Positions 12,513 to 22,316 of a DNA stretch of 64,000 nucleotides are shown piece by piece (positions within the stretch are counted from its first letter, which is position 1; every line of letters starts with the position of its first letter). Origin of the DNA: Methylobacter luteus IMV-B-3098. GTDB taxonomy: Bacteria > Pseudomonadota > Gammaproteobacteria > Methylococcales > Methylomonadaceae. The stretch is from contig NZ_KE386569.1 of NCBI RefSeq assembly GCF_000427625.1, positions 1,016,216 through 1,080,215 of the forward strand, read 5' to 3'. A program made the position numbers and the translations under genes. The notes under the pieces were generated by a model, which was given only the letters and a program-made list of their open reading frames with translations, was not told where the DNA came from and made no database searches.

Positions 12513-13930
12513 GGGTTCCTCAGGGATACAGGCGTTACGGCATCCGCGCCGCCGCCCAGTGCCTTATACACGGCAATCAGATTTGTGGAAGCTTGCGCTT
12601 CGGAACGGGCCAGTTCGATTTCAGCGATAAAAAGGGCACGTTGGGAATCCAGCACGTCCAGAAACGATATGACGCCTTCCTGATAGCGCAACTGGGACAG
12701 CCGGACGGATTCGCGCTGGTCCGCCACGGAACGGGCCAGCGTCTGCCGGCGTATTTCCTCGTTGAGGTAGTGGGTCAGGGCGGTTTCGGTTTCCCGGAGG
12801 GCTTCGAGCACCGTCTTTTCGAAGGCCAGATAGGCTTCCTGCTGCTGCGCCTTGGCCAGATCAATGCCTGCCTGTACGCGGCCGAAATTGAGCAGCGGCT
12901 GCAACAGGTTGGCGGCGGTGCTGTAAGAAAAGGCCGCCGACTTGAACAATCCTTCGATGTCGGTATTGCGCAGGCCCAGAAAGGCCGACAGCGAGACTTT
13001 CGGAAACAGTTCCGCAATGGCCGCGCCTTGCAGGGCGGTCGCGGCCGCGAGCTGGCGTTCGGCGATGCGCAGGTCGGGGCGGTGGCGGATCGTATCCGCC
13101 GGCGAAGCCAGAAGTTCCTGTCCGGGCGCTATCGGAACGCCGGTCGGTTCGCCCAGATCAGCCGCCAGCGTGCCGGGCTGCCGGCCTATTAGTACTTCCA
13201 GTTGCCGTAGCGCTGCAATTATTCCTGATTTCAGGACGGGAATCTGGGCGCTTGTGGACTCGGTCTGGGCTCGCGCTCGCACTGAGTCATGCCGTGTGCC
13301 GACGCCTTCCCTGAACTGCATCTCAGTCAGATGCTGCGTGTTTTGCTGCGCCGCCAGATTTGCGCGGGTGATGCGTAATTGGTTTTGAAGGCTGCGGTAT
13401 TCGATATAGCTGCGCGCCAGATCGGCCGTCATCGTTATCAGGGCCTGGCCGTACTCCGCCCTGGCGGCGTCCAGATCGGCGGAAGCCGCCTCCAGCCGGC
13501 GTTGCTGTCGGCCGAACAGGTCAATTTCCCACAGGGCATCGAAACCCAGCTCGAACAGGTTGTAGCGGATGCCGGGCGCCAATCCGGGCAGCGGGTTGTC
13601 GTTGCGCTGGGCGCCCACCGTTGCATCCACTCTGGGAAACAGTTCCGCCCGGGTGGCCCGGCGCTCGGCACGGGCCTGTTCGATGCGGGCCATTGCCATC
13701 TTGAGGTCCAGGTTGTCCGCCAGGGCCCTGTCCATCAGGCGATCGAGCCGGACGTCGCCGAAGCTTTTCCACCAGTTTTTCAGGGTTTCCGGATCGATGG
13801 GCTTTAAGGCCGGGTCTTTTCCCGCCAGCCAGTCACTGGGCACAGTGGGCGCGGGTTCGCGGTAATCGGGACCTACGGTGCAGCCGCTCAGGCCGGCCAG
13901 GAGGCATAACCAAACGAGCTTATGCGGCAT
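12509..13930 (-). CDS. Outer-membrane efflux lipoprotein, NodT/TolC family
   Basis: 473 aa with a lipoprotein signal (lipobox LSGC, Cys at about residue 17) followed by TVGPDYREP, the hallmark opening of NodT-type outer-membrane factors. Two OEP repeats span about residues 55-245 and 265-455, including the ALGGG end motif. It forms the trimeric outer-membrane channel for the adaptor and ABC proteins encoded downstream on the same strand. First gene of the four-gene operon; its promoter must lie in 13931-14100. Confidence 0.9.
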   Translation of the reverse strand: MPHKLVWLCLLAGLSGCTVGPDYREPAPTVPSDWLAGKDPALKPIDPETLKNWWKSFGDVRLDRLMDRALADNLDLKMAMARIEQARAERRATRAELFPRVDATVGAQRNDNPLPGLAPGIRYNLFELGFDALWEIDLFGRQQRRLEAASADLDAARAEYGQALITMTADLARSYIEYRSLQNQLRITRANLAAQQNTQHLTEMQFREGVGTRHDSVRARAQTESTSAQIPVLKSGIIAALRQLEVLIGRQPGTLAADLGEPTGVPIAPGQELLASPADTIRHRPDLRIAERQLAAATALQGAAIAELFPKVSLSAFLGLRNTDIEGLFKSAAFSYSTAANLLQPLLNFGRVQAGIDLAKAQQQEAYLAFEKTVLEALRETETALTHYLNEEIRRQTLARSVADQRESVRLSQLRYQEGVISFLDVLDSQRALFIAEIELARSEAQASTNLIAVYKALGGGADAVTPVSLRNP

Positions 13931-14327
13931 GGTTATGTTCTTTAAAGAATAGAGCAGCAGGAATGGCAGGACGTATGTAGTGGCAGATGGTGTTCATGGC
14001 ATCGTTCAAACAACTTCCTTTGCATTGCATGTAGCGTTACCGCTTAGACTAAACCGCAGCGGTTAGTTCTGGCAACAGAAGATTATGAGCATTGCGGCTT
14101 CTTAGGAGCCGCGCTCGTCCGAGGACGCGCATTGAATCGCTTTCGGTAAAGGAGACTCAAGAGCCGCAGTGCCCGTGCGTACATCAGATTCTGATTTGCC
14201 GTGAATAAATTAATTTTTTGATGACCATTTTATGGTTGTTAACGGTCTGAAGAGGGTATATATGAAAATTCATAACCGGTAGGCAGTCGGATATAGCGAG
14301 TCTAAACCTCGTCAGGAGATGAAACCA
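13931..14327. other. Divergent intergenic region with a dispersed repeat
   Basis: It separates the exporter operon (minus) from the SDR gene (plus) and must hold both promoters. A GC-rich palindrome (GCGCTCGTCC/GGACGCGC, 14111-14130) is followed by a 50-bp dispersed repeat (14128-14177). The segment 14200-14290 is AT-rich (TATATATG near 14256). No gene seen. Confidence 0.5.
14128..14177 (+). repeat. Dispersed 50-bp repeat, copy 1
   Basis: This copy and 61469-61518 match at 42 of 50 positions by my count, sharing the blocks GCTTTCGGT, AAGGAGACTCA and AGTGCCCGTG. Each copy follows a short palindrome, suggesting a composite intergenic element rather than chance similarity. Confidence 0.65.
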
Positions 14328-15068
14328 ATGATACTCCCGAAATTATTGATCACCGGCCACAGCGGTTTGATCGGCAAAACCCTGTGGCGCGGCTTGGCGG
14401 ACTCATTCGAACTCTATGGAGTTGATATTTGCCTGAGCGAGCAGACCGGAAACGTATTTCGAGCCGATATTTCAAACCAGGAACAAATTAATGCTGTATT
14501 TGAACGCATCCCGGCGCTTGCCTACGTGGTTCACTTGGCAGGCGATCCGCGTGCCGATGCGGACTGGCAATCCGTATTAGTGAACAATATCGCCGGAACC
14601 AGGAATCTCTATGAGGCAGCCAGGGCGCACGGGGTCAAGCGGGTCGTATTCGCAAGTTCAAACCACGTTACAGGCGCCTATGAAGGTTTTCCTCGCCACC
14701 TGCATACCCAGGAGAACCCGGCCTTAATCACGACGCAGCACCCGATTCGTCCTGATGGCTACTACGGGGTCAGCAAGGCTGCCGGGGAAGCGATTGCCAG
14801 AATGTATTACGAGGTGCACGGCCTTGAGTCAATTTGCCTGCGCATTGGTTCAGTTCTGAAGGACGATGATCCTGCCAGGGATGCACGCAGTCAGAGTATA
14901 TGGCTCAGCCACCGGGATCTCGTGCAATTGGTGAAGAAGAGTCTTCTGGCTGAAGTCCGGTTTGCGATTTATTACGGCGTTTCGAATAACAGAAAACGGT
15001 TCTGGGATATTTCCGATGCAATGGCGGAGATCGGCTATCAGCCAGAAGACGATGCTTCAACACGCTGA
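14328..15068 (+). CDS. NAD-dependent SDR, uronate-dehydrogenase-like epimerase/dehydratase family
   Basis: 246 aa from the second of two close ATGs; AGGAG is eight bases before 14328 but abuts the ATG at 14319. It is an extended SDR with nucleotide-binding TGHSGLIG (about residues 9-16) and catalytic YYGVSK (Tyr-x-x-x-Lys). Ser-Ser-Asn-His-Val-Thr-Gly and SIWLSHRDLVQLV match the pattern of uronate dehydrogenases, which oxidise hexuronates to aldaric acid lactones. The slightly short carboxyl end agrees with that group. A metallo-beta-lactamase-fold gene follows 84 bases later; a functional link is not evident. Family secure, substrate inferred. Confidence 0.72.
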   Translation: MILPKLLITGHSGLIGKTLWRGLADSFELYGVDICLSEQTGNVFRADISNQEQINAVFERIPALAYVVHLAGDPRADADWQSVLVNNIAGTRNLYEAARAHGVKRVVFASSNHVTGAYEGFPRHLHTQENPALITTQHPIRPDGYYGVSKAAGEAIARMYYEVHGLESICLRIGSVLKDDDPARDARSQSIWLSHRDLVQLVKKSLLAEVRFAIYYGVSNNRKRFWDISDAMAEIGYQPEDDASTR

Positions 15069-15152
15069 TTGATTGAGATTTCAAACTTGCCGTAGAGCGC
15101 TGGCGGTTGAGTTTTTATGTTAGACAGTCGCCTGATGACGCAGGAGGAAAAA

Positions 15153-17135
15153 ATGCGTAAAAGAACGAGCAAGAGATGTGCAACAACTTATAGACATTCT
15201 TTCACAATTACCTGCATTTTTCTGATAGCGGCCAGTCTGCTCGGAAGCGGGTGTGCAACCACAGACACTGCGCCGTATCAAACCTATCATCCCGAACTGG
15301 AATATCTGAAAGCGCTGCACCAGGCCGGGTCAGTCAAGGACCCTCAGCTCACCGCATTCCTGATGCAGCAATTCATGAATGCCAATCAGCTTCAGGCCGG
15401 CATCGCGTTCTTTGAATCCCTGTCGCAAAAACACAGCTCGCAACTTACTGCTGAGCAAAAGGCCTTATACCTGAGCGCTTTGGGCGTTTTGCGCGCCTCC
15501 CGTGCTGATCAGGAGCCGCTGCTGAGCCGGATCGCCTGGGTGAACGATACCGTCGACATGCTGGAAAACGCGCGAACTCTGATCCATAACGACAACTTTC
15601 TGGTGCGTTGGATGACGGGAGTTGTCTATGCCCAGCTCCCAGACCGGTTCGACAAGACCGATGCGGCTTTTGTCGATCTTCAATGGTGTATGGACAACAT
15701 CGATAAAGCCCCTCATTCCGGTTGGTTGCGGGAGATTTTTTACCAGCTGGCCGTTCTGTACGAAAAGACCGGCGATCACAAGCGCGCCCGGGACTATCTG
15801 TTGGCAAGCGGCTATGATGGCTTCGACAAACCTATCACGCTGACTACGCCGTATGCGGTCAATGCCGCAAAAGGCCATACCTTCTATCCCAGGCGATTGA
15901 CAGAGGTCGTTCCCGGAAAGGTCTTCAACCTATCGGGGTTCGAATTCACCGAGTATAACTTCATCGTCTCAAAGGACGGCAAGGAGCTGATAGCCATCGA
16001 TGCCGGAACCAGACCCGACTCGACGCAGGCGGCCTATGAATTCCTGCGCAGCCGCGTCCCTGGCCTACCGCCGCTGACGACGGTGTTCGTGACCCACGCC
16101 CACTGGGACCATATTGGCGGACACCGCTATTTCCGTCATCTGGGCGCCCCGGTCAAGTTCTACGTCAGGGACAATTTCCGCAAGGAGCTGGACATCATCA
16201 GCAAGGGCAGTCAGGAATTTCCGTATTCGTATTTTTTTGGCAGTGATTTCAACGCAGGATTCATCGCTGATTTCAAACCCGATGTCACGGTTGGCCAGCG
16301 TACCGAGGTGATCGTGGGAGGGACGCGTTTTGAACTCATCCCTGTGCCGGGCGGGGAAACGGTCGATGGCATGTTCATTCATGTTCCCGAGCATGACGTC
16401 CTTTTCGTCGGCGATTTCATCATGCCCTACATCGGCGCGCCTTTTTTTGAGGAAGGCAACCTGCCAGGGCTGTTCGAGGCTATCGATACTGTCGTGTCCC
16501 TTAATCCCAAACACCTGCTCCACGGGCATGAACCGTTGACGCGCGTTTTTCACTCTCCGGCGCTGCTAGCCAGGCTCAAAACCAATCTCCAGTGGCTTCA
16601 TCAGGAAACCATGAAGGATATCTGGAAATGGGCGGACCGCGCGGCGATTCATCATCGGAACCTGATGCCGCCATCCATTTATCAAAATTCCGAGGTGCAA
16701 CTGCCTTTTCTCATCATGCGCGAAAACGTGATCAATCGACTCTACGATCAGAATGTCGGTTACTGGCAGCGTGATCAGCAAGGCATGGATACGCTAAGCC
16801 AAAAGGAATTCGGGTCATTACTGACGGGCTATCTGGATCTTTCGGAACAGGATCTGGCCGACGCCGTCGAAAAGATGCTGGAGAGCGGCGACCACGAACT
16901 CGCGGCGCGCACAACGGCATGGGCGCTGACTCAATATCCGTCCGACGGAAAATTACAAGCGCTTAAGGAAAATGCCTTCCTGAAATTGAAGGAGAAATAC
17001 CAGGAGTTCAATCCCTTCAAGTTCATTATCTACTCAGAGTCTATCCGCCATGAAACGCCACAGTTGCAGCAATTTCAGCCTGACAAAGGTGTGAGGGATA
17101 TTCCTGAAGCCGCGCCCTTTATGCCTGGCCGGTAG
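15153..17135 (+). CDS. Metallo-beta-lactamase-fold hydrolase lipoprotein
   Basis: 660 aa from ATG 15153, preceded by a strong AGGAGGAAAAA site; the frame is open 12 codons earlier. A lipoprotein signal (LLGSGC, Cys at about 34) anchors it, probably to the outer membrane. Residues about 50-240 are helical and may be TPR-like. The metallo-beta-lactamase domain (about 255-465) has THAHWDHIGG, the His-x-His-x-Asp-His zinc motif, then VGDF and a late His (LLHGHEP). The last 190 residues are helical and resemble the dimerisation/SCP-like part of alkyl-sulfatase-type enzymes, though the similarity is loose. Substrate unknown. It follows the SDR gene on the same strand. Confidence 0.72.
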   Translation: MRKRTSKRCATTYRHSFTITCIFLIAASLLGSGCATTDTAPYQTYHPELEYLKALHQAGSVKDPQLTAFLMQQFMNANQLQAGIAFFESLSQKHSSQLTAEQKALYLSALGVLRASRADQEPLLSRIAWVNDTVDMLENARTLIHNDNFLVRWMTGVVYAQLPDRFDKTDAAFVDLQWCMDNIDKAPHSGWLREIFYQLAVLYEKTGDHKRARDYLLASGYDGFDKPITLTTPYAVNAAKGHTFYPRRLTEVVPGKVFNLSGFEFTEYNFIVSKDGKELIAIDAGTRPDSTQAAYEFLRSRVPGLPPLTTVFVTHAHWDHIGGHRYFRHLGAPVKFYVRDNFRKELDIISKGSQEFPYSYFFGSDFNAGFIADFKPDVTVGQRTEVIVGGTRFELIPVPGGETVDGMFIHVPEHDVLFVGDFIMPYIGAPFFEEGNLPGLFEAIDTVVSLNPKHLLHGHEPLTRVFHSPALLARLKTNLQWLHQETMKDIWKWADRAAIHHRNLMPPSIYQNSEVQLPFLIMRENVINRLYDQNVGYWQRDQQGMDTLSQKEFGSLLTGYLDLSEQDLADAVEKMLESGDHELAARTTAWALTQYPSDGKLQALKENAFLKLKEKYQEFNPFKFIIYSESIRHETPQLQQFQPDKGVRDIPEAAPFMPGR

Positions 17136-17211
17136 TTTGGGAATATTGTACTGGCTCGACTATACTGAAATTTGGTCGTACAAGTATTAATAAACTTTCC
17201 GGGAGTAAATT

Positions 17212-17580
17212 ATGAATTGGTATCTTGAAGCAGTGAAGAATAAATATGCCGTGTTTGACGGACGGGCGCATCGACAGGAATTCTGGTATTTCATCCTGTT
17301 CTATTTTCTCATCTATTTCGCCTTGTCCATTGTTGATCAAGTGACAGGGACATTTAGCATGGAAACAGGTGCCGGTTTACTCAGCGGCATTTATGCATTG
17401 GCCATGCTGGTTCCATCGCTGGCGGTAGGCGCGAGAAGACTGCATGATACGGGACGCAGCGGGTGGTGGCAGTTGCTTATGCTGATTCCGATCCTCGGCG
17501 GTTTGATTCTGATTTTCTTTTTTGTGCTGGACAGTCAGCCCGGCGACAATCAATACGGGCCTAATCCCAAGTCCAGCTAG
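17212..17580 (+). CDS. DUF805 inner-membrane protein
   Basis: 122 aa with a GGGAG ribosome site. It starts MNWYLEAVKNKYAVFDGRAH and has RQEFWYF, then helices at about 26-45, 60-75 and 85-107, with GARRLHDTGRSGWWQLL between, the conserved DUF805 signature (as in E. coli YhaH/YhaI). Function of the family is unknown. It ends just before a strong hairpin. Confidence 0.88.
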   Translation: MNWYLEAVKNKYAVFDGRAHRQEFWYFILFYFLIYFALSIVDQVTGTFSMETGAGLLSGIYALAMLVPSLAVGARRLHDTGRSGWWQLLMLIPILGGLILIFFFVLDSQPGDNQYGPNPKSS

Positions 17581-17598
17581 CAGCCTTTTTATCATTGA

Positions 17599-17637
17599 TG
17601 CCGCGAGTTGCGATTACAGTTTTTCGCAACCGCGGCA
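17599..17637. terminator. Strong hairpin between convergent genes
   Basis: TGCCGCG-A-GTTGCGA pairs with TCGCAAC-C-GCGGCA around a loop of about 10 bases, forming a 14-pair stem. It lies between the convergent DUF805 gene and the RND operon. T-rich stretches are short (CTTTTT just before, inside the loop TTTT), so termination is inferred from position and stability. Confidence 0.65.
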
Positions 17638-17661
17638 GGTTTCCTCGTCAGTCGGTTCTAT

Positions 17662-19116
17662 CTAAGGCAACAGTCGAGCAGGTCTTTCCAGGGCAACAGT
17701 CGACTCCCAGCCGCCGCCTAAAGCTTTATAAAGCGCTGCCAGCGCAGTCGCCGTAGCGGTTTCGCTCTGAGCCAACTGGTCCTGGTCCTGTAACAGACGC
17801 TGTTCGGTATCCAGTACGGTCAGGAAATCGGCTACCCCTTCCTGGAAGCGCAGGTGGGCCAATTCATGGGCTCTCTCGCTGGCTTTAGCCGCTGTGGTAA
17901 GCAGCGCCCGCCGGGCTCGCTCGCGATTGTAGTTCACTAGCGCGTTTTCCGTTTCTTCCAAAGCATTCAACACCGTCTGCTCGTACTGAGCCAAGCTGGC
18001 TTCGGCGCTGGCATCAGCGGCCTTGATGCGTGCATACACGCGGCCCAGGTCGAAGGCGGCCCAACTGATCCGGGGGCCAACAGAATAGGTGTCCGAACCC
18101 GCTGCGCCTAGGCTCGACAGGGTGCTGGACTCAAGAGAGATAGTGCCGACAAAGGTGACGCGCGGGAAAAGATCAGCCGTAGCGACGCCAATGAGGGCCG
18201 TTGCGGCAGCCAGTGTACGTTCGGCAATGCGTATATCAGACCGTCGGCGCAGCAGTTCTTCGGGACTGCCGATCTGAATGACTTCGGGAATTTTGGGCAT
18301 TAGCGCAGGCTGCTCCAGTTCCTTGGTCAGCGCATCCGGCAACTGTCCGGTCAGTACGCCGAGCCGGTGGATAGTTCGGAAGATACCGCTCTCGAGCGGT
18401 GGAATGATGGCCTTCGTGGAATCGAGCTGGGCTAAAGCTCTTGATGTGTCAAGTTCCGTGCCGCGCCCGTTTTCAAGTCGCGTGCGCGTTATTTCCAGTG
18501 TTTGGGCCTGGTTTTCGGCGTTCTTTTGAGCTACCGCCAACTGGTTTTGCAGTCCACGCAATTCGAAATAGTTTCTGGCCACCTCGGCGATCAGGCTGAC
18601 GCTGAGATCGCGAAGGCTGGCTTCCTGCGCCTCGACTTCGTCGCTGCTCGCTTCGACATTGCGGCGCACGCGGCCAAAGAAATCGACTTCCCAAAAAGCA
18701 TCGAAACCGATGTTGTACAGCTTTAGCTCGCGTGGTACGAAAGCTCGATTGTTTAAGGAGGCGACGCTTCGTTTCTGCTCATTATAATTAGCGTGCGAGC
18801 TGACTATGGGAAACAGATTAAGTCCCGTTTCCATATAGAGCGCCCGTGCTTCGCGCAGATTGGCCCGGGCTGTATCAAGGTCGCGGTTATTCAGCACGGT
18901 CTGGTCGACCAGCGCCGTTAACTGTTTATCATCGAACAGCTTCCACCAGCTGACTTCCACGCCTTGCTGGGAAAATTCGGGCTGGACGCCATGGGCGAAG
19001 GTTTGGGGAACAGCGGTTGCCGGCGTTTCATAGTCCGGGCCGACCGCGCAGGCGTTCACCAGCGTGGCGGTCAGTATCGCCGTGATTATGCGGGATTTAG
19101 TTTTATGCTGGATCAT
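17662..19116 (-). CDS. RND-pump outer-membrane channel, NodT family lipoprotein
   Basis: 484 aa; lipoprotein signal with lipobox LVNAC followed by AVGPDYETP. Two OEP helical/beta repeats and a KALGGGWE end. Last gene of the tripartite RND operon 17662-23540; its ATG overlaps the permease stop by four bases. It would complete the path across the outer membrane. Similar in plan to OprM/OprN. High family confidence. Confidence 0.92.
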   Translation of the reverse strand: MIQHKTKSRIITAILTATLVNACAVGPDYETPATAVPQTFAHGVQPEFSQQGVEVSWWKLFDDKQLTALVDQTVLNNRDLDTARANLREARALYMETGLNLFPIVSSHANYNEQKRSVASLNNRAFVPRELKLYNIGFDAFWEVDFFGRVRRNVEASSDEVEAQEASLRDLSVSLIAEVARNYFELRGLQNQLAVAQKNAENQAQTLEITRTRLENGRGTELDTSRALAQLDSTKAIIPPLESGIFRTIHRLGVLTGQLPDALTKELEQPALMPKIPEVIQIGSPEELLRRRSDIRIAERTLAAATALIGVATADLFPRVTFVGTISLESSTLSSLGAAGSDTYSVGPRISWAAFDLGRVYARIKAADASAEASLAQYEQTVLNALEETENALVNYNRERARRALLTTAAKASERAHELAHLRFQEGVADFLTVLDTEQRLLQDQDQLAQSETATATALAALYKALGGGWESTVALERPARLLP

Positions 19117-22100
19117 AGTTCGGTACCGGAAGAGGGCTCATGAGTCGGCATGTTGCTGGCCTTGGGTCTGGACGGCCGCAGACGCTGCGCCAGAGCCTGT
19201 ACAGTCACATAAAAGACCGGCGTCAACAGCAGGCCGAACAAGGTCACGCCAATCATGCCGCTGAATACGGCTGTGCCCAGCAGTTTCCGTGTTTCCGCGC
19301 CAGCGCCTTCGGAGACTACCAGTGGAAACACGCCCATGATGAAGGCGAACGAGGTCATCAAAATGGGGCGCAATCTGATTCGGGAGGCTTCCACGGCGGC
19401 TTCGAAGCGGTTAAGGCCGCTTTCTTGCCGCTGCTTGGCGAATTCCACAATCAAAATTGCGTTCTTGCTGGCCAGGCCCACCAGTACGATAAAGCCGATC
19501 TGCGTGAAGATATTGTTATCCATATGGCTCAACCACACACCGGTCATCGATGACAGGATGCACATCGGTACGATCAGGATCACCGCAAACGGCAACGACC
19601 AGCTTTCGTACTGGGCCGCCAGCGCCAGAAATACGAAGATAACGCTGAGCGGGAAAACGAGCAGGGCCACGTTGCCGGCCAAAACCTGCTGCAGACTGAG
19701 CTCGGTCCATTCGAAATCGAATCCGGGCGGCAACTCCGCTTTCATCAGTTGGTTCATGACGTCAATGGCCTGGCCGGAGCTGACGCCGGGCAGTGTGCCG
19801 CCATTGATTTCGGCCGCCGGATACATGTTGTAACGCGTAATCTTGTCCGGCCCGGTAATTTCTTTCACATCGACAAGCGAGCCGAGCGGCACCATGCCGC
19901 CTTGCAGGTTGCGCGTCTTGAGCTCGGCGATGTCTTCGGGCTTCATACGGAAATCGGAGTCGGCCTGCGCCATAACCTGGTAAGTCCGCCCGAAGCGGTT
20001 GAAGTCATTGACATAAAGCGAGCCCAGGTAGATTTGCAGGGTGTCGAACACTTCCTTCAGAGGCACGTCCATGGACTTGGCGCGTGTGCGGTCGACATCC
20101 AGGAACAGTTGCGGGACGCCGGACCGGAAGGTTGAGAACAATCCCACCAGGCCGGGCTGCTGATTGCCTTTGGCGATCAGTTCCGAGTTCACCTGTTGCA
20201 AGGCATCGATGCCGGCATCGGTTCGATCCTGAATTTGCAGCTTGAAACCGCCTACCGAGCTCATGCCCCGGATCGGCGGCGGCGCAAACACGGCGATATG
20301 GGCATCCTTGATCTGGGCAAGCCGCTGCTGGAGGTTTTTGATGACGGCATCGGCATGCAGATTTTCGTGGCCGGCCCGTTGCTCGAAATCATTGAGTCGG
20401 GCGAACATCGTGGCGACGTTGGACTGGCTGGAGCCGCTCAGGATCGAAAAGCCGGCATAGGCGTTCAGGTGTTTGACGCCTTCAGTCTCCAGAACGATGC
20501 GCGTCGCTTGCTGGACCACTTCCTGGGTGCGTCCCAGCGAGGCCGCATCGGGCAGCTGTGCATACAGGATCAGATAGCCCTGGTCCTGCTGCGGGATGAA
20601 GCCGGTCGGAACTTTTTCGAAAGCCAGGAAGTTAAGCCCATTGAGTCCTACATAGAGCACCAGCACGACTGCAGTTGTACGGATCAGACGGCCTACCAGG
20701 CGCGCGTAGCCTTCACTGAAACGGTCGAAAAACTTGTTAAAGCTGTTGAAGAACCAGCCGAACAGACGATCGATCACCTGTGTGAGCTTGTCTTTGTTGC
20801 CATGTGCCCGATCCAGCAGCAATGCGCACAAGGCGGGACTCAGGGTCAGCGAGTTGAACGCCGAGATGGTGGCCGAAACGGCGATAGTCAACGCGAACTG
20901 TTTATAGAAAGCGCCCGATACGCCGGTGATGAAAGCCGTCGGCACGAATACGGCGATTAACACCAGGGCCGTTGCGATAATGGGCCCTACGACCTCGTCC
21001 ATAGCTTTTCGCGTAGCATCACGGGCTGACAGACCCATAGCGATATGTCGCTCCACGTTCTCCACCACAACAATAGCATCATCCACGACGATACCGATGG
21101 CCAGCACCAGGCCGAACAACGACAAGGTGTTCAGGGACAGACCCAAGGCGGCCATGATGGCAAACGTGCCGATCAGCGAGACCGGTACGGCGAGCAGCGG
21201 AATGATCGTGGCGCGCCAGTTCTGCAGGAATATCACGACCACGATCACGACCAGCAATATGGCTTCAAACAACGTTTTGACAACCGCATTGATGGATTGC
21301 TGTATGAATACAACGGTGTCATAGACCATGTTGTATTCAAGGCCTTCAGGAAAGCGTGTCTTCAACCTTTCCATGGCTTCGACAACTGCTTTTTTAGTAT
21401 CCAGCGCATTGGAACCCGGCAACTGGAAGATGGCGAGGCCGACGGTGGGCTCGCCGTCCAGGAACAATCCTGAATTGTAATCCTTGGCCCCCAGTTCAAT
21501 GCGGGCTACATCCTTGAGCCGCGTCACCTGTCCATCGGCGCCTTTCTTGATCACGATATCGGCGAACTGCTCGGCCTCCATGAGACGTCCGAGTGTGCTG
21601 ACCGTGTATTGAAAATCGGTATTCTCCTTCGAAGGCTGCTGGCCGACCACGCCGGCAGCTACCTGGATATTTTGCTCGCGGATAGCGTTGACCACGTCGC
21701 TGGCGGTCATATTGCGCGCCGCGACCTGCTCGGGATTCAGCCAGAGCCGCATGCTGTAATCGCGGGCGCCGAATACCAGAATTTCACCGACGCCGGGCAG
21801 TCGCGCCAGAGTATCCTTGATTTGCAGCAACGCATAATTGCTCAGATAAACGCTGTCGTAGCGCTTGTCCGGAGAGACCAGATTGACGACCAGACTCAAA
21901 TCCGGGCTGCGCTTTTTGACGCTAATGCCTTGGCGCCGTACTTCTTCAGGCAGTTTGGGTTCGGCCAGCGCCACACGGTTTTGCACCAGAACCTGAGCTG
22001 TATCCAGATCGGTACCCGGTTTGAATGTCACCGTAAGCGCCATGAAGCCGCTGTTGGTGGACTGCGAGGACATGTACAGCATGTCCTCGACACCATTGAC

Positions 22101-22313
22101 TTCCTGCTCTATGGGCGTAGCCACGGTTTCGGCCACAACCTGGGCATTGGCGCCTGGGTAGGTGGCACTGATGACCACAGTAGGTGGCGCGATCTCCGGG
22201 TATTGGGCAATAGGCAGGGCGATCAGAGCCAGTCCGCCGACCAGGATGATCAAGATAGACAATACCGATGCGAAGATCGGCCGATCAATAAAAAAGTGGG
22301 TGAAGCGATTCAT
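19113..22313 (-). CDS. RND multidrug efflux transporter, HAE1 family
   Basis: 1066 aa, a usual length for AcrB/MexF-type permeases. It begins MNRFTHFFIDRPIFASVLSI, has GANAQVVAETVATPIEQEVNGVEDMLYM, the proton-relay helix with GIVVDDAIVVVENVER (two adjacent Asp), and 12 membrane helices with two large periplasmic loops. GFLP-type substrate loop residues differ from AcrB. It exports hydrophobic compounds using the proton gradient. It lies between adaptor and channel genes in one operon. Confidence 0.95.
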   Translation of the reverse strand: MNRFTHFFIDRPIFASVLSILIILVGGLALIALPIAQYPEIAPPTVVISATYPGANAQVVAETVATPIEQEVNGVEDMLYMSSQSTNSGFMALTVTFKPGTDLDTAQVLVQNRVALAEPKLPEEVRRQGISVKKRSPDLSLVVNLVSPDKRYDSVYLSNYALLQIKDTLARLPGVGEILVFGARDYSMRLWLNPEQVAARNMTASDVVNAIREQNIQVAAGVVGQQPSKENTDFQYTVSTLGRLMEAEQFADIVIKKGADGQVTRLKDVARIELGAKDYNSGLFLDGEPTVGLAIFQLPGSNALDTKKAVVEAMERLKTRFPEGLEYNMVYDTVVFIQQSINAVVKTLFEAILLVVIVVVIFLQNWRATIIPLLAVPVSLIGTFAIMAALGLSLNTLSLFGLVLAIGIVVDDAIVVVENVERHIAMGLSARDATRKAMDEVVGPIIATALVLIAVFVPTAFITGVSGAFYKQFALTIAVSATISAFNSLTLSPALCALLLDRAHGNKDKLTQVIDRLFGWFFNSFNKFFDRFSEGYARLVGRLIRTTAVVLVLYVGLNGLNFLAFEKVPTGFIPQQDQGYLILYAQLPDAASLGRTQEVVQQATRIVLETEGVKHLNAYAGFSILSGSSQSNVATMFARLNDFEQRAGHENLHADAVIKNLQQRLAQIKDAHIAVFAPPPIRGMSSVGGFKLQIQDRTDAGIDALQQVNSELIAKGNQQPGLVGLFSTFRSGVPQLFLDVDRTRAKSMDVPLKEVFDTLQIYLGSLYVNDFNRFGRTYQVMAQADSDFRMKPEDIAELKTRNLQGGMVPLGSLVDVKEITGPDKITRYNMYPAAEINGGTLPGVSSGQAIDVMNQLMKAELPPGFDFEWTELSLQQVLAGNVALLVFPLSVIFVFLALAAQYESWSLPFAVILIVPMCILSSMTGVWLSHMDNNIFTQIGFIVLVGLASKNAILIVEFAKQRQESGLNRFEAAVEASRIRLRPILMTSFAFIMGVFPLVVSEGAGAETRKLLGTAVFSGMIGVTLFGLLLTPVFYVTVQALAQRLRPSRPKASNMPTHEPSSGTEL

Positions 22314-22316
22314 GGT

